From: an uncultured Clostridium sp.
GTDB taxonomy: Bacteria; Bacillota; Clostridia; Clostridiales; Clostridiaceae
Length of the DNA: 64,000 nucleotides
Reading direction: 5' to 3'
NCBI GenBank assembly: GCA_937927335.1
Contig: CALBDU010000012.1
Span: 1-64,000, forward strand
Below, in pieces: positions 8,355 to 17,258 of the stretch (its first letter is position 1; the number at the start of each line of letters is the position of its first letter). The notes beneath the pieces were generated by a model, which had not been told where the DNA came from, did not search any database, and saw only the letters and a program-made list of their open reading frames with translations. A program made the position numbers and the translations under genes.

Positions 8355-8438
8355 ATGTTGGAAGGTATAGTGACAATTATTATAGTATCTACCATTGTAG
8401 GTACTATAGCTCTATGTAAAGCTGCAAAAAAATATTAA
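8355..8438 (+). CDS. Possible 27-residue single-span membrane peptide
   Basis: A 27-codon frame with AAGGTGGG about 6 bases before its ATG. The product is one hydrophobic helix (residues 3-20, core IVTIIIVSTIVGTIA) ending in the basic tail CKAAKKY. It lies alone in the otherwise featureless 450-bp gap between the MarR-GNAT gene and the acyltransferase gene. The shape resembles small membrane or type I toxin peptides, but I see no antisense RNA or repeat to support a toxin. It could be chance. The rest of this gap (8266-8354, 8439-8639) holds only AT-rich sequence with possible -10 boxes near 8580-8595. Confidence 0.4.
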   Translation: MLEGIVTIIIVSTIVGTIALCKAAKKY

Positions 8439-8639
8439 TGGAGCATCTTTGTTCTTTTGCTTTTATTATTTATGGTGCTGGTATATTATTGTAATAAATA
8501 TAATATACTAGGAGATGGTTATGCATTAAACATCAGAATATTTAAAATATTAAATCTTTTAATTTGTGATTTTTAGTACTATAATCAAATATAATATAAA
8601 TATTGTCTTTTTCCGACTTTTAAATAAGGGGGTTCCGGG

Positions 8640-9314
8640 ATGAAAAAGGTTATCATTTTTGGAAATACTATCCTAAGCAAGATGATATTTTACGATGCTG
8701 CGGAAAGCGATTTTAAAATTGCAGGATTTACAGTGGACAAGGAGTACCTTAGCAGTGACAAATTTTTAGGCCTGCCCCTGGTGGATTTTGAATTAGTAAC
8801 AAAATTGTACCCTCCAGAGCAATATGATATGTTGGCTGTTATAAGCGGTTATAGGGATATGAGAAGCCGGAACGAGTTTTTTAAGAGGGCAAAATGCAAG
8901 GGCTACAGCCTTAGGAATTACATCAGTGCCAAAGCGGATTTTTCACCGGAAGTATTCATGGGTGAAAATAATATTATTATGGCAAATTCACATGTGGGCA
9001 TTGGCGGTATTATGGCAGACAACAATATTATCAGGCAAAATGTATATCTTGGACATAATTTTATTATGGGCAGCAACAATTTCATCGCGGCAGGCAGCAA
9101 CATAGGCGGAAACTGCAAAATAAAGAATACCTGTTACATTGGCTTGGGAGCAACAATAATTGATAATACATCAATTGAGGAAGAAACCTTAATAGGGGCT
9201 GGAAGTGTTATAATAAGGCATACTGAGCCATGGTCAAAAAATGTTGGCAACCCCAGCCGGGTCATTGGATACCATAAGGAAGAAGGTATAAAAATGGTTC
9301 CAAGCCATGAATAG
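8640..9314 (+). CDS. NeuD/PglD-like sugar O-/N-acyltransferase
   Basis: 224 residues. Residues 1-85 form the Rossmann-like N-terminal domain of the NeuD/PglD family (KKVIIFGNTILSKM, then a substrate-side loop). Residues about 90-205 are a left-handed beta-helix of hexapeptide repeats (NNIIMANSHVGIGG, NNIIRQNVYLGHN, NTCYIGLGATI), ending in the usual GNPSRVIG cap. Family members move an acyl group from acyl-CoA to an amino or hydroxyl group of a nucleotide sugar or sialic acid-type sugar. No sugar pathway genes are adjacent; instead the stop overlaps the start of a beta-keto acid cleavage enzyme by 8 bases, so the two are translationally coupled. Confidence 0.85.
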   Translation: MKKVIIFGNTILSKMIFYDAAESDFKIAGFTVDKEYLSSDKFLGLPLVDFELVTKLYPPEQYDMLAVISGYRDMRSRNEFFKRAKCKGYSLRNYISAKADFSPEVFMGENNIIMANSHVGIGGIMADNNIIRQNVYLGHNFIMGSNNFIAAGSNIGGNCKIKNTCYIGLGATIIDNTSIEEETLIGAGSVIIRHTEPWSKNVGNPSRVIGYHKEEGIKMVPSHE

Positions 9315-10170
9315 GATTGTTGTTAATTTTGCTCCAACAGGTATGATTCCCAAGAAAGAGCATACTCCCTATGTACCCATTTCCAGCAATGAAATTATAG
9401 AGGATGTACACAAGGCCTGGGAGGCAGGGATAACGTTGGTTCATCTTCATATCAGGGATGAAGTTACCGAGAGCCCTGATTATAAGAAAGAAAATTTCGG
9501 AAAAATAATTAATGGTATAAGAAAATTTGCACCAGAGCTTATTATATGCACCTCTACCAGCGGCAGAAGGTTCAATGAATTTGAAAAGAGATCTGATGTT
9601 CTGGAGCTTGAGGGCGACTTAAAGCCGGACATGGGCAGTCTTACCTTAAGCTCTATGAATTTTATGAACCAGGCCAGCATGAATGAACCTGATATGGTGA
9701 TAAAACTGGCTGAGAAAATGCTTGAAAAAGGAATAAAACCAGAATTGGAAGCTTTTGATACGGGAATGATAAATTATTCAAAATATCTTATTAAAAAAGG
9801 CATATTAAAGCCGCCATATTATTTCAACATTTTATTTGGAAATATAGCAACAGTTCAGCCCGGTCTTCTCCATGCAGGCATTATGGTTAACGATTTGCCT
9901 GAGGATTCAATGGTATCCTTTGGGGCCTTTAGTGACTGGCAGCTCCCTGTTAATTCCGCTGCAATTGCCATGGGATATGGTGTAAGAGTTGGAATAGAGG
10001 ATAATATCTGGTTTGACAGGGAAAGAACCAGGCTTGCAGAAAACAGTATGCTTATTAATAGAATAAAGGATATTGTTAAGCTTCAAGGAAGTGAAATTAT
10101 GACTTCCGGCGAATTAAGACAGATATTAAAGCTTAAAAAGGGATTTGGCCAATATGGCACGGCGGATTAG
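9307..10170 (+). CDS. Beta-keto acid cleavage enzyme (BKACE, DUF849 family)
   Basis: 287 residues, a TIM-barrel of the family typified by 3-keto-5-aminohexanoate cleavage enzyme. Family chemistry: a beta-keto acid plus acetyl-CoA gives acetoacetate plus a new acyl-CoA. The zinc ligands are visible as H46-x-H48 in LVHLHIRD and E231 in VRVGIEDNIW; the CTSTSGR and AFDTGM strands also match. Members differ widely in substrate, and the keto-acid cannot be assigned. The start overlaps the acyltransferase stop, suggesting that the acyl-CoA made here may feed that enzyme (inference). No lysine-fermentation genes are nearby, so Kce itself is unlikely. Confidence 0.85.
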   Translation: MNRIVVNFAPTGMIPKKEHTPYVPISSNEIIEDVHKAWEAGITLVHLHIRDEVTESPDYKKENFGKIINGIRKFAPELIICTSTSGRRFNEFEKRSDVLELEGDLKPDMGSLTLSSMNFMNQASMNEPDMVIKLAEKMLEKGIKPELEAFDTGMINYSKYLIKKGILKPPYYFNILFGNIATVQPGLLHAGIMVNDLPEDSMVSFGAFSDWQLPVNSAAIAMGYGVRVGIEDNIWFDRERTRLAENSMLINRIKDIVKLQGSEIMTSGELRQILKLKKGFGQYGTAD

Positions 10171-10259
10171 AGTAATCGGGGCTTTTGAATGGGATCAGCT
10201 GATATAAATACAAATAATTTTATGATAAACTATAAATAAAAATGAAGGGACGTAGCAGA

Positions 10260-10781
10260 ATGAATTTAACAGAAAAAACATTATCAACTAAAAGTCTTTA
10301 CAAAGGCAAAATACTGGATTTGGAATTGCTGGAGGTGGAGCTGCCAAATGGAGGCACCAGCAAAAGGGAGATCGTAAGGCACAATGGCGCAGTGGCTGTT
10401 ATTGCCTATAAAGATAAGGATACAGTGCTGCTGGTGGAGCAATACAGAAAGGCTGTTGACAGGACACTGCTGGAGGTGCCTGCAGGGAAAATTGAAAAGG
10501 GTGAGGAGCCATTGCCCTGTGCAGTGAGGGAGCTGGAAGAGGAAACCGGCTTTAAATCCGATAACTTTACCTATCTTGGTAAAATTGTCACTTCTCCAGG
10601 CTTCAGCGATGAGTGCATCTATATATATAAAGCTGTTGATTTGTATGACGGCGATGGAACCTTAGGTGATGAGGATGAATTTATTAATGTACATGAGATA
10701 AAGGTAAAGGATATTAGAGGGATGATTGCCTCAGGGGCTATTGAGGATGCCAAAACCATCTGTGCTTTTATGATGGAATAA
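10260..10781 (+). CDS. nudF: ADP-ribose pyrophosphatase (Nudix)
   Basis: 173 residues from the ATG at 10260, chosen because GAAGGGA lies 8-10 bases before it; an earlier in-frame ATG at 10242 overlaps that site. A full Nudix box is present (GKIEKGEEPLPCAVRELEEETGF), with the upstream beta-sheet AVAVIAYKDKDTVLLVEQYR typical of NudF. It hydrolyses ADP-ribose to AMP and ribose 5-phosphate. It heads a conserved clostridial run into spoIIM and nucleoside-degradation genes; ribose 5-phosphate links it to deoB. Confidence 0.9.
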   Translation: MNLTEKTLSTKSLYKGKILDLELLEVELPNGGTSKREIVRHNGAVAVIAYKDKDTVLLVEQYRKAVDRTLLEVPAGKIEKGEEPLPCAVRELEEETGFKSDNFTYLGKIVTSPGFSDECIYIYKAVDLYDGDGTLGDEDEFINVHEIKVKDIRGMIASGAIEDAKTICAFMME

Positions 10782-10848
10782 GTCTATGCATATTACCCTT
10801 CTGCTAATCATAGAATTAAAAAGATGGTATGCAGAAGGGGGTATATTT

Positions 10849-11490
10849 ATGTCTGAAAACAGGATTGCTTTGGTATTGAGCAGGCATCTGCAGAATAATT
10901 TCTGGTTTTATTTGGTCAGTATATTTTGTGTATGCACAGGGATTATTGTAGGAATTTACAGTGTACGCTATATGGGAAGTTTTGAGAAGACGGACCTGAT
11001 AAGCTACCTTAATAACTTTACCAGTGCATTAAGCGCCCAAAGCGTGGATTGTAAATCGATTTTTATACAAGCCTTAAAAAATAACCTTCCATTGATATTT
11101 GCAATATGGTTTTTGGGGCTAACCATGGTAGGGCTGCCGGTGATTTTGCTTTTGGATCTTTTCAAGGGTTTTACTTTAGGCTTTTCCATGAGCTTTATAA
11201 TCAGCCAGCTGGGAGTCAAAGGAGTATGGATTTCATTAGCAGGAATTCTTCCTCAAAATATTATTTACATACCTGCAATAGTTATCTCCTCAGTGATTGC
11301 AATGGAATTTTCTACTGCAATACTTAGGGACAAGGCTCAGAGAAAATGGGCATCAAACATATGGCTTAAAATTACTTCCTATTCTTTTACTTTTTTAATA
11401 ACCGCTTTTTTTATGTTTTCAGGTTTTTTTCTAGAGTCATATTTAACCTCCAATGTGGTTAAAATCTTAATAACCAGTATGGGAGCTTAG
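10849..11490 (+). CDS. spoIIM: Stage II sporulation protein M
   Basis: 213 residues from the ATG at 10849 (AGAAGGGGG upstream). About five to six membrane spans, with the family signature run IFAIWFLGLTMVGLPVILLLD then LFKGFTLGFSMSF. SpoIIM joins SpoIID and SpoIIP in the engulfment machine of sporulating cells, so the organism forms or descends from endospore formers. It sits between nudF and deoB, as in many clostridia. Confidence 0.93.
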   Translation: MSENRIALVLSRHLQNNFWFYLVSIFCVCTGIIVGIYSVRYMGSFEKTDLISYLNNFTSALSAQSVDCKSIFIQALKNNLPLIFAIWFLGLTMVGLPVILLLDLFKGFTLGFSMSFIISQLGVKGVWISLAGILPQNIIYIPAIVISSVIAMEFSTAILRDKAQRKWASNIWLKITSYSFTFLITAFFMFSGFFLESYLTSNVVKILITSMGA

Positions 11491-11518
11491 AAAAATTTAA
11501 TAAACAGGAGAGAAAATT

Positions 11519-12694
11519 ATGGTTAATAAAGTAATATTAATTGTACTTGATAGTGTTGGAATCGGTGAATTGCCGGATGCAGCCGAATATGGTGATGAAG
11601 GCAGCAATACCCTGGGAGGCATCTCCAGAGTGCTTGGAGGATTAAAATTAAAAAATATGGAAAGACTGGGGCTTGGCAATATTGACTGCATTCAGGGAAT
11701 CGAAGCTGAGCCTGGGCCAATAGGCTGCTTTGGCAGATGCATGGAGCAGTCCAAGGGTAAGGATACAATCACTGGACATTGGGAAATATCCGGACTGGTG
11801 CTGGAGCATCCGTTAAAAACTTATCCTGAGGGTTTTAATGAGGAAATAGTAAAGGAATTTGAAAAGAGAACCGGAAAAAAGGTTCTTGCAAACAAGGTAG
11901 CCTCTGGAACTGAAATAATTAAGGAATACGGTGAGCTTCATGATAAAACGGGATATCCTATTTTATACACATCTGCTGACAGTGTTATGCAGATTGCTGC
12001 AAACGAAGAGGTTATTCCTCTGCAGCAGCTTTATGACATATGTATTGCAGCCAGGAAGATGATGGTTGGAGAATGGGCTGTAGGCAGAATTATTGCAAGG
12101 CCTTTTATAAAACGTGACGGTCAATATGTAAGAACTCCAAATAGAAGGGATTATGCACTGGATCCTGTAGGCAGAAATATGCTGGATTATCTCTATGAGA
12201 ACAAAATACCAGTATTTGCTGTGGGAAAGATCGAAGATATTTTTAATCACAGAAGCATAAGTGTTTCTGATCACACTAAAAATAATAGAGAAGGAGTCAA
12301 TAAGACTCTTGAGTTTATGAAAACTTCAGGCAGAGGATTGATTTTCACAAACCTTGTGGATTTTGACATGCTTTACGGTCATAGAAACGATGTTCAGGGT
12401 TATGCTGATGCCCTGAAAGAGTTTGACAGCAGGCTCCCTGAAATAATAGAAGGCCTTGGCAGTGATGATGTGCTTATTATTACTGCAGACCATGGATGCG
12501 ATCCAAGTACAGAGAGTACAGACCACTCCAGGGAATATATACCGTTGCTTTTGTACAGTAAAAATATGAAAAATGGTGTTAATATAGGAACCCGGAGAAG
12601 CTTCTGCGATATAGGAAAAACTGTGCTTCACATGTTCGGTATTGAAAATGATATAAATGGAAAAAGCTTCTATGAGGAAATTAAAAAAGGCTAG
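11519..12694 (+). CDS. deoB: Phosphopentomutase
   Basis: 391 residues, full length. It interconverts (deoxy)ribose 1-phosphate and 5-phosphate in nucleoside salvage. Metal-binding landmarks of the alkaline phosphatase superfamily are present: LIVLDSVGIGELPDA near the N-terminus, the KGKDTITGHWE active-site Thr segment, and TADHGCDPSTESTDHSREY near the C-terminus. It has a GGAGAG ribosome site. It lies 12 bases before pdp, whose product it uses. Confidence 0.96.
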   Translation: MVNKVILIVLDSVGIGELPDAAEYGDEGSNTLGGISRVLGGLKLKNMERLGLGNIDCIQGIEAEPGPIGCFGRCMEQSKGKDTITGHWEISGLVLEHPLKTYPEGFNEEIVKEFEKRTGKKVLANKVASGTEIIKEYGELHDKTGYPILYTSADSVMQIAANEEVIPLQQLYDICIAARKMMVGEWAVGRIIARPFIKRDGQYVRTPNRRDYALDPVGRNMLDYLYENKIPVFAVGKIEDIFNHRSISVSDHTKNNREGVNKTLEFMKTSGRGLIFTNLVDFDMLYGHRNDVQGYADALKEFDSRLPEIIEGLGSDDVLIITADHGCDPSTESTDHSREYIPLLLYSKNMKNGVNIGTRRSFCDIGKTVLHMFGIENDINGKSFYEEIKKG

Positions 12695-12706
12695 GAGGGG
12701 AATACT

Positions 12707-14008
12707 TTGAGGATGGTGGATATTATTGAAAAGAAAAAGCTTGGCATAGAGTTGTCAGGAGAAGAGATAAGCTTTGCTGTAAAGGGTTATACTGAGGGTA
12801 GCATACCGGATTATCAAATGTCCGCATTCCTTATGGCAATTTACTTTAAGGGTATGACCAGCGGAGAAATCAGCAATCTTACCATGGCCTATGTGAATTC
12901 AGGGGAGAGAGCTGACCTGTCGGCTATAAAAGGCATCAAAGTGGACAAACATTCTTCCGGGGGAGTGGGAGACAAAATTTCACTGGTTGCAATACCGCTG
13001 GCAGCAAGTGCAGGCATTCCTGTAGCTAAAATGTCTGGCAGGGGCCTTGGACACACAGGCGGAACCATAGATAAGCTTGAGTCAATTCCAGGATTCAATA
13101 CCTCACTGACTCCTGAGGAATTTATAAATAACGTTAATAAGTATAAAATGGCCATAATCGGCCAAACGGCAAACCTTACTCCGGCAGATAAGAAAACCTA
13201 CGCATTGAGGGATGTCACGGGCACTATAAATAGTATTCCACTGATAGCAGCTTCAATTATGAGCAAAAAAATTGCTTCCGGGGCAGATGCCATAGTATTG
13301 GATGTGAAAGCGGGCTCCGGGGCTTTTATGAAGACCCTGGAGGAAGCGAGGCTGCTTGCAGAAACCATGGTTCAGATAGGCAGGAATGTAGGAGTTAAAA
13401 CTGTTGCCGTAATTACTAATATGGATCAGCCTTTGGGCCATGAGGTAGGCAATTTTAATGAAGTAAAGGAAGCTGTGGAAATACTAAGCGGCAGAGGTGC
13501 AGAGGACGAAGTTGAAGTTGCCCTCACCATAGCCTCCCATATGGCCGTCCTTGGTGGTGCATTCCAGGATTTTAACACTGCATGGGATAGACTAAGGGAA
13601 ATCCTGTGTTCTGGAAAAGCACTTGAAAAATTTTTGGAGCTGGTTAAAGCTCAGGGTGGAGACCCTGGTTTTGTTGCCAGGAGGGATTCCATCCACGTGG
13701 CGGAATTTAATATTGAGATTAAGTCAAAGTCTTCTGGTTTTGTGGATTCTATTGCAGCTCAGGAAATTGGACGGGCTGCTATGCTGCTTGGAGCAGGCAG
13801 AAAGACCAAGGAAGACAAGATAGATTTCAGCGCTGGAGTGACTATGGTGAGAAAAACCGGTGAAAAGGTCAGTGCCGGTGATACGCTGTGCATACTCCAT
13901 ACTAATCTCAAGGATTTCAGCGAGGCCTCAAAAGCTGCGGAGGATGCCTACTGCATAAAAACTGCGGCACCGGCCCCATTAAAATATGTTTATGATGTAA
14001 TTACATAA
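12707..14008 (+). CDS. pdp: Pyrimidine-nucleoside phosphorylase
   Basis: 433 residues, full length. The start is TTG at 12707: AGGAGG (12693-12698) is 8 bases away, while the next ATG is 14 bases away. Signatures: KHSSGGVGDK and GRGLGHTGGTIDKLESIPG, the phosphate- and nucleoside-binding loops of the thymidine/pyrimidine nucleoside phosphorylase family. It splits uridine/thymidine to base and pentose 1-phosphate, which DeoB isomerises. It is co-transcribed with deoB. Confidence 0.95.
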   Translation: MRMVDIIEKKKLGIELSGEEISFAVKGYTEGSIPDYQMSAFLMAIYFKGMTSGEISNLTMAYVNSGERADLSAIKGIKVDKHSSGGVGDKISLVAIPLAASAGIPVAKMSGRGLGHTGGTIDKLESIPGFNTSLTPEEFINNVNKYKMAIIGQTANLTPADKKTYALRDVTGTINSIPLIAASIMSKKIASGADAIVLDVKAGSGAFMKTLEEARLLAETMVQIGRNVGVKTVAVITNMDQPLGHEVGNFNEVKEAVEILSGRGAEDEVEVALTIASHMAVLGGAFQDFNTAWDRLREILCSGKALEKFLELVKAQGGDPGFVARRDSIHVAEFNIEIKSKSSGFVDSIAAQEIGRAAMLLGAGRKTKEDKIDFSAGVTMVRKTGEKVSAGDTLCILHTNLKDFSEASKAAEDAYCIKTAAPAPLKYVYDVIT

Positions 14009-14016
14009 TTTGTTAT

Positions 14017-14079
14017 TCCCTTCTTTAAATTGATTTCATAATTTTTAAATTTATGGAGAAAATATTTTTGAAGAAGGGA
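14017..14079 (+). repeat. Inverted repeat that could mask the dacF ribosome site
   Basis: TCCCTTCTT (14017-14025) is an exact complement of AAGAAGGGA (14071-14079), which is part of the dacF Shine-Dalgarno region (AAGGGAGGAG before ATG 14090). Folded, the 9-bp stem with a 45-base AT-rich loop would occlude ribosome entry. Not followed by a T tract, so not a terminator. Confidence 0.5.
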
Positions 14080-14089
14080 GGAGTTAATT

Positions 14090-15280
14090 ATGTTTCATAA
14101 AAAAAGGTATCTTAACATAGTAAGCGGTATTATTTCAGCTGTGCTTTTTATGGGTATTATTTCACCGGTGGTGAAGGCTGCAGAGGATATGAAACCAATG
14201 GATAGCGGAATTAAGGTGGAAGCTGAATCCGCTTTGCTTATGGAACCTAAAACCGGAAAAATATTATATGATTTCAATTCCCACAAGAAGCTGGCACCGG
14301 CTTCTGTGACTAAAATAATGACTATGCTCCTTACAATGGAAGCTATTGATTCCGGAAAAATCAAGCTCACAGACAAAGTAACCGTAAGTGAAAATGCAAA
14401 AAAAATGGGGGGCAGCTCCATGATTCTCGATGCAGGAGAGGTAAGGACCGTGGAGGAACTGTTAAAGGGCATAGCAATAGCTTCCGGCAATGATGCCGCG
14501 GTAGCAATGGCAGAATACCTGGCAGGCACTGAGGAAGCTTTCGTAAAACTAATGAACGAAAGAGCTCAGGCATTGGGCATGAAGGATACAACTTTTAAAA
14601 ACTGCACTGGCCTAAATGCAGCTGGACATGTAACTACAGCCTGGGATATATGCCTTATGTCCAGGGAACTTTTAAAGCACAACGCTGTGCTCAAATACAC
14701 AGGAACATATATAGAAACAATTTCTGAAGGAAGAAAAACACCTATTGGACTTGTTAATCATAATAAGCTGGTGAGATTTTTCAAGGGCTGTGATGGTTTA
14801 AAAACAGGTTTTACAGATGAAGCTAAATACTGTATATCCGCAACAGCAACCAAGGATGGGATAAGGATGCTTACGGTAATCATGGGTTCACCAAGCTATA
14901 AAGTCAGAAATAAAGATGCCAGCATGCTGATGAACTATGGATTTTCAAAATTTGAAAATAAAAAAGTAGTATCAAAGGATGCTGAAATGGAAAAGGTATT
15001 GCTTAATAAAAAGGGTGACAGGTACTTTATGGCAAAGGCCTCCGAGGATTTGAGCATAATCCTGGAAAGAGGTAATCCCAATAAAATCACCTATAAATTT
15101 GTTATAACCAGTGACAGGAAAAATTTCAAGGCAGGAGACGAAGTGGGGTTTGCTGAGGTATACTGTGATGGAACCCAGGTAGGCAAGGTTAAGATATATT
15201 GCGACAGAGATGTAAAGAGGACAGGATTTTTCGGAAACCTTAAAAATAATTTTACCAATATATTCGATAACGGAATATAA
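14090..15280 (+). CDS. dacF: D-alanyl-D-alanine carboxypeptidase (DacF type)
   Basis: 396 residues, exported by a signal peptide (1-31). It is a peptidase S11 penicillin-binding protein that trims the terminal D-Ala from peptidoglycan stem peptides. The active-site motifs are S72-V-T-K75, S132-G-N and K238-T-G. A C-terminal beta domain (about 290-380) follows the catalytic domain. Position after the spoIIM-deoB-pdp block matches the DacF sporulation carboxypeptidase of Firmicutes; a sporulation role is inferred from this. A paralog lies at 17873. A terminator follows immediately. Confidence 0.9.
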   Translation: MFHKKRYLNIVSGIISAVLFMGIISPVVKAAEDMKPMDSGIKVEAESALLMEPKTGKILYDFNSHKKLAPASVTKIMTMLLTMEAIDSGKIKLTDKVTVSENAKKMGGSSMILDAGEVRTVEELLKGIAIASGNDAAVAMAEYLAGTEEAFVKLMNERAQALGMKDTTFKNCTGLNAAGHVTTAWDICLMSRELLKHNAVLKYTGTYIETISEGRKTPIGLVNHNKLVRFFKGCDGLKTGFTDEAKYCISATATKDGIRMLTVIMGSPSYKVRNKDASMLMNYGFSKFENKKVVSKDAEMEKVLLNKKGDRYFMAKASEDLSIILERGNPNKITYKFVITSDRKNFKAGDEVGFAEVYCDGTQVGKVKIYCDRDVKRTGFFGNLKNNFTNIFDNGI

Positions 15281-15281
15281 G

Positions 15282-15312
15282 AGATGTACTGCTTTTCAGC
15301 AGTGCATCTTTT
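15282..15312 (+). terminator. Intrinsic terminator after dacF
   Basis: AGATGTACTGC (15282-15292) pairs with GCAGTGCATCT (15299-15309), one G-U pair, then Ts. Its presence rules out translation starts of the next gene before 15313. Confidence 0.85.
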
Positions 15313-15352
15313 GTTATATAATAAGCTTAAACTTGAAAGGCAGGTGCTGGTT

Positions 15353-16531
15353 TTGGAACTGCTTTTATCAAAAGGTCAAGAGGAAGCACTGAATAATATA
15401 ATTGATGCATGCAAAAGAAAAAATATAAGCTGTTATGTTGTTGGAGGAGCTGTAAGAGATTGGCTGCTTCAAATACCACCACGTGATATTGATATATGCA
15501 TAGATGCTGAACCGTTGGAAATAAAAAATTACGTGGAATATGAGGATTTTATATATTACCCTGAATTTCACACATCTACAGTCAGGTTTAAAAATGGAGT
15601 TGAATTTGATATAATACGTTGCAGAGGAGAATGGTATTCATTTCCGGGAGCTCTTCCGGAAGTTTACCCATCTAATCTGGAAAATGATCTTTTCCGCAGG
15701 GACTTTACCATTAATGCCATAGCCTATGACCTTTTTAACAGGGAGATTATAGATCCCTGCAATGGGATTAAGGATATTAAAAATAAAATTGTGCGAAGTG
15801 TCCATAAGGAAAGCTACAAGGAAGATGCCACAAGAATCTTCAGGGCTGTTAAATACGGATGCCGGTATAACTTTACCTTGTTTGACATGGAGGAAATAAA
15901 GTATTGTATTTTAAATAATTCAATGGACTCCATCAGCAGTGACAGGTATATCAAGGAAGTTTATTCAATATGCGGCGAAGAAAAATGGGAGGAAATGCTT
16001 GATTTTTGCAGTTACCTGGGAATCTTTCAGCTGGAGGAGTATGATAAGGTAAATGTGCTGGCAGATTTAAAAGACCCAGATGTGAGATTCCTAAAGTTTG
16101 CATATAGGGTAAGGGATGAGAAGGTCTTAAGGAGTATTATCAATAATTCCATTATAAATAGGAAATTAAAAAAGGCCGTGCTTTTTTTGCGAACAGGAGA
16201 TGTAAGACGGCAGCTTTATGAATGCAGTGATAATTATGAAATACATGAAATATTAAAAAGCTGCAGCTATTTGGACCTGGTTATGTTATGCTTTGATTAC
16301 AAATTAACCTATAAGGTTCTTTGTTATCTTATGCTGCAGGAGAAAAAGCTTGAACTTGACGGAAATTATGTAAAGAACACTGCAGGCATTCAAGGAAATA
16401 AGGTTGGAAGAGTTTTGGACTATATAATGAAAATTAAGTTAAACACAGGACTTGTGGATGATGTAAAGTATTTTAACAAAAATTTAGGAGAGATAATAGA
16501 TGCCATTGAATATAAAGCTGGAAAATTTTGA
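15353..16531 (+). CDS. CCA tRNA nucleotidyltransferase / poly(A) polymerase family protein
   Basis: About 392 residues from TTG at 15353, which follows an AGGCAGG ribosome site; the frame is open further up but runs through the dacF terminator. The head domain is clear: YVVGGAVRDWLL, RDIDICID (the DxD metal pair) and RRDFTINAIAYD. The RNA-binding region is weakly conserved. Class II enzymes of this type add CCA to tRNA 3' ends or A tails; sequence alone does not separate these. No HD domain. The last 32 bases overlap scpA, so translation is coupled. Confidence 0.85.
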   Translation: MELLLSKGQEEALNNIIDACKRKNISCYVVGGAVRDWLLQIPPRDIDICIDAEPLEIKNYVEYEDFIYYPEFHTSTVRFKNGVEFDIIRCRGEWYSFPGALPEVYPSNLENDLFRRDFTINAIAYDLFNREIIDPCNGIKDIKNKIVRSVHKESYKEDATRIFRAVKYGCRYNFTLFDMEEIKYCILNNSMDSISSDRYIKEVYSICGEEKWEEMLDFCSYLGIFQLEEYDKVNVLADLKDPDVRFLKFAYRVRDEKVLRSIINNSIINRKLKKAVLFLRTGDVRRQLYECSDNYEIHEILKSCSYLDLVMLCFDYKLTYKVLCYLMLQEKKLELDGNYVKNTAGIQGNKVGRVLDYIMKIKLNTGLVDDVKYFNKNLGEIIDAIEYKAGKF

Positions 16532-17258
16532 GGGTCCCTTTGACCTCTTGCTTCATCTGATCAAAAAGAATAAAATGGATATCTACAATATAAAAATACA
16601 TGAGATAACAACTCAATACCTGGAATATATCAAGGCTATGGAGGAATTGGACCTGGAAATAACCTCCGAGTTTATACTTACTGCAGCCACTCTAGTGGAA
16701 ATAAAGTCAAAGCTTTTACTGCCAAAGCCAAAGCAGGATGAAACAGCAGCAACAGTGGACATAGATCCGGAGGCAGAGCTTATAAACAAACTGGCTGAAT
16801 ATAAAAGGTATAAGCTGGCAGCAGGCTATTTCAATGAAAGGCTGGACAATACCGGCGCATTTTACAGTAAAAAGCCTGAAATAATAGAACAGGTACATAA
16901 AGAAGTAAATCCCATGGATTTTTTATCTAAACTGTCTATGCTGGAGCTGTATAACATATATTACAAACTAATGGAAAATTATAATGGGAAGCAGAATAAG
17001 ACAACTATATTTAAAAGGGAAATACCTATTGATAAATTTAAAATAGAGCATAAAATGGTATACATTATGGAAAACTTGAAAAATAAAAAGGGGCAGACTT
17101 TTTCAAGCTTTATTAAAGAATGCTCATATAAAATTGAAGCCATAGTAGTTTTCCTTGCTCTGCTTGAACTGATTAAGCTAAGAAGGGTAAAGGCTTATCA
17201 GCAGGGCAGCTTTGAAGATATATACCTTCAGGAGGCATCAGTAAATGAAGAATATTAA
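16500..17258 (+). CDS. scpA: Segregation and condensation protein A
   Basis: 252 residues, normal length. Kleisin subunit of the bacterial SMC-ScpAB condensin. The N-terminus (KLENFEGPFDLLLHLIKKNKMDIYNI) is diagnostic, and the C-terminal winged helix (residues ~180-245, FLALLELIKLRRV) binds the Smc head. Ribosome site TTAGGAGAG. It starts inside the previous gene and overlaps scpB by 14 bases. Confidence 0.96.
   Translation: MPLNIKLENFEGPFDLLLHLIKKNKMDIYNIKIHEITTQYLEYIKAMEELDLEITSEFILTAATLVEIKSKLLLPKPKQDETAATVDIDPEAELINKLAEYKRYKLAAGYFNERLDNTGAFYSKKPEIIEQVHKEVNPMDFLSKLSMLELYNIYYKLMENYNGKQNKTTIFKREIPIDKFKIEHKMVYIMENLKNKKGQTFSSFIKECSYKIEAIVVFLALLELIKLRRVKAYQQGSFEDIYLQEASVNEEY

Noticed and set aside
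8439..8497. 18-codon frame following the small peptide
   Set aside because: No ribosome site and no recognisable feature.
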